A stretch of DNA of 5,762 bases from Candidatus Woesearchaeota archaeon (GTDB lineage Archaea; Nanobdellota; Nanobdellia; Woesearchaeales; UBA11716). The position numbers and the translations under genes are program-made. The stretch lies in NCBI GenBank assembly GCA_013329175.1, contig DUKR01000108.1, positions 5,617-11,378 of the forward strand, read 5' to 3'. How positions within the stretch are numbered: the first letter of the stretch is position 1; each line of letters starts with the position of its first letter. Of the stretch, positions 4,617-5,762 are shown piece after piece. The notes below the pieces were generated by a model, which was not told the origin of the DNA, searched no databases, and worked only from the letters and a program-made list of their open reading frames with translations.

Positions 4617-5021
4617 ATGATTATCGATGCTAAAAACACCCTCGTTGGAAGGCTTGCCGGATTTGCTGCAAAGCAGGCATTGCTTGGCGAGACGGTTATC
4701 ATCATCAACTGCGAGCAGGCTGCCATCAGCGGCAAGAGAAAGCAGGTCATAGCCAATTACCAGCAAAAGAGGCAGAGGGGTGTGCCCTCAAAAGGGCCTT
4801 TCTTCCCGCGCCAAACGCATATGGTCGTGAAAAGAATCATCCGCGGCATGCTGCCCCACAAGCAGGAGAAGGGAGAGCTTGCGCTCAAGCGCATCACCTG
4901 CTATGCAGGAGTTCCTGCGGCACTTTTGGGAAAGGAGGCGCTTAGCCTTGGGAAGGCAAGCGTGGCCAAGCTTCCGAGCGCCAATTACATTACTATAGGG
5001 GAGCTTGCAAAGCATCTCTGA
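4617..5021 (+). CDS. rpl13: 50S ribosomal protein uL13
   Basis: The product is 134 residues, within the archaeal range. uL13 is an early-assembling 23S rRNA binder near the large-subunit surface. It starts MIIDAKNTLVGRLAGFAAKQALLG, followed by VIIINCEQAAISGKR, then KGPFFPRQTHMVVKRIIRGMLPHK, the signature of the family. The ATG is five bases after the eL18 stop, and only a weak GGGTAA precedes it, so translation is probably coupled to eL18. It is followed by uS9 after nine bases, the almost universal uL13-uS9 pair. Confidence 0.96.
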   Translation: MIIDAKNTLVGRLAGFAAKQALLGETVIIINCEQAAISGKRKQVIANYQQKRQRGVPSKGPFFPRQTHMVVKRIIRGMLPHKQEKGELALKRITCYAGVPAALLGKEALSLGKASVAKLPSANYITIGELAKHL

Positions 5022-5030
5022 GGGAATGCC

Positions 5031-5438
5031 ATGAAAACCGTCCAGACACAGACAACAGGAAAGAGAAAACGGGCGACTGCCAGGGCAACGCTTATGGCAG
5101 GCACAGGCATCATCCGCATCAATAAGATTTCCATTGATAATTATGAGCCGCGGTATTACCGCATGAAGATCATGGAGCCGCTCATGCTTGCTTCAGACCT
5201 GATAGACAAGGTGGACATCTCAGTCACGGTCAAGGGCGGTGGCATAGCATCGCAGTCTGAGGCTGTGCGTTTAGCTATAGCTAAGTCTCTTGTTGAGCAC
5301 GCCAAAACCGATAAGCTTAAAGAAGCGTTCCTGAACTATGACCGGAATCTCCTCGTCGCTGATGTAAGAAGGAAAGAGCCAGCAAAGCCTAACAGGCACG
5401 GCCAGGCCCGAGCCAAGCGGCAGAAGTCATACAGGTGA
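5031..5438 (+). CDS. rps9: 30S ribosomal protein uS9
   Basis: The product is 135 residues, full length. uS9 lies in the 30S head, and its C-terminal tail reaches the P-site tRNA. TTGKRKRATARATL at the start, the core VKGGGIASQSEAVRLAIAKSLVE, and the basic tail RHGQARAKRQKSYR ending in Arg are diagnostic. GAGGG (5020-5024), six bases before the ATG, is a clear Shine-Dalgarno and overlaps the uL13 stop. Its own stop overlaps the GGTGA that serves Rpo10, so the two are tightly linked. Confidence 0.97.
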   Translation: MKTVQTQTTGKRKRATARATLMAGTGIIRINKISIDNYEPRYYRMKIMEPLMLASDLIDKVDISVTVKGGGIASQSEAVRLAIAKSLVEHAKTDKLKEAFLNYDRNLLVADVRRKEPAKPNRHGQARAKRQKSYR

Positions 5439-5445
5439 TTGCGCA

Positions 5446-5643
5446 ATGATAATTCCAGTCCGATGCTTTTCCTGCGGAAAACCAATAGGCCACCTCTGGG
5501 CGCAGTATCAGGGGAGGCTTTCCAAAGGCGAGGACAAGAATAAAGTGCTGGATGAGCTAGGCATTCAGCGCTATTGCTGCAGGTCGGTGTTTCTTGGCCA
5601 CGTTGACCTTGCTGATGAGGCTGCGCAGTTTAAGAAGTTCTGA
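5446..5643 (+). CDS. rpo10: DNA-directed RNA polymerase subunit Rpo10 (N)
   Basis: The product is 65 residues, the normal size. Rpo10 is the archaeal counterpart of Rpb10, a small zinc protein of the polymerase assembly platform that binds Rpo3. The family signature MIIPVRCFSCGKPIGHLW is intact, and the four zinc ligands of the atypical site are Cys7, Cys10 and the adjacent pair Cys44-Cys45 (RYCCRSVFLGHVDL). GGTGA at 5434-5438, seven bases before the ATG, overlaps the uS9 stop codon. It is the last gene before the operon's terminator region. In many archaea rpoK, enolase or uS2 follow here, but none is present in the remaining 119 nt. Confidence 0.97.
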   Translation: MIIPVRCFSCGKPIGHLWAQYQGRLSKGEDKNKVLDELGIQRYCCRSVFLGHVDLADEAAQFKKF

Positions 5644-5685
5644 ATTTATGTATTGCTAAAAGCTATTTTATGAACTGGCATTCAT

Positions 5686-5699
5686 GCTGCAAGCGCAGC
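5686..5699 (+). terminator. Hairpin at the operon's end
   Basis: GCTGC (5686-5690) pairs with GCAGC (5695-5699) around AAGC, and T runs begin six bases later at 5705. Together with the T-rich element it probably ends the ribosomal operon. Archaeal termination rests mainly on the T runs, so the hairpin may be incidental. Confidence 0.45.
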
Positions 5700-5703
5700 C
5701 CTC

Positions 5704-5762
5704 CTTTTTTGTTTTCACCTTTTTTTCTTCACTCTTTTTTTCTTTTCTTTCTTCACTTTTCT
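5704..5762 (+). repeat. T-rich direct repeat, copy B (probable operon terminator)
   Basis: This near copy of 42-103 lies in the same orientation, with T runs at 5705-5710, 5720-5726 and 5735-5741. It differs from copy A at three positions and by two small gaps, and it runs off the window's end, so its true length is unknown. Placed 60 nt after the Rpo10 stop with several T runs on the coding strand, it fits the terminator of the operon. Confidence 0.75.

Noticed and set aside
1..5762. The repeat at both ends taken as proof of a circular element or of an overlap between contig ends.
   Set aside because: The copies differ by three substitutions and two gaps, and the flanks differ, so the ends are not the same sequence; the content is chromosomal.

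Overview
The window is archaeal. It carries most of the conserved archaeal operon for small- and large-subunit ribosomal proteins and RNA polymerase subunits (uS13, uS4, uS11, Rpo3, tRNA-Leu, eL18, uL13, uS9, Rpo10). It also has TATA-box promoters, a bulge-helix-bulge intron in a tRNA gene and T-tract terminators. The wording of uS13 (GEDKHL, and the RGQRTKSNFRKNKGK tail) and the MGDPKKxRKK start of uS4 resemble DPANN archaea of the Woesearchaeota/Pacearchaeota type as I remember them. That placement is by recollection of family sequences, not by a search.

Layout. Positions 1-39 may hold the last codons of an unseen upstream gene, followed by a T-rich element (42-103). From 105 to 353 I see no convincing gene, only several short hairpins. 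A TATA box (354-360) precedes a tRNA-His (389-477) with a 17-nt intron. Facing it on the minus strand, only 21 nt away, is a two-gene unit read from about 1650 down to 499: a MinD/ParA-type ATPase (953-1636) whose last codons overlap the start of a four-helix membrane protein (499-960). The ATPase and the ribosomal operon diverge from an intergenic region (1637-1855) with one TATA box for each direction.

The plus-strand operon (1856-5643) starts behind a leader of about 100 nt that can fold into two consecutive hairpins. It runs uS13, uS4, uS11, Rpo3, tRNA-Leu(GAG), eL18, uL13, uS9, Rpo10, mostly with gaps of 0-15 nt. No promoter is visible inside, so the tRNA is probably cut out of the long transcript. 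Several internal genes have a GGTG(A) or GAGG Shine-Dalgarno; the first gene does not. The operon ends in a small hairpin and a T-rich element (5704-5762) that is a near copy of the one at the window's start.

Functionally the plus strand builds the 30S head and body (uS13, uS4, uS11, uS9), 50S proteins (eL18, uL13), the Rpo3 and Rpo10 parts of the polymerase assembly platform, and a leucine tRNA. The minus-strand pair is of unknown role. Points worth a second look are the duplicated T-rich element, the structured operon leader, the minimal tRNA-His intron, and the ATPase, which lacks the signature lysine of its family.
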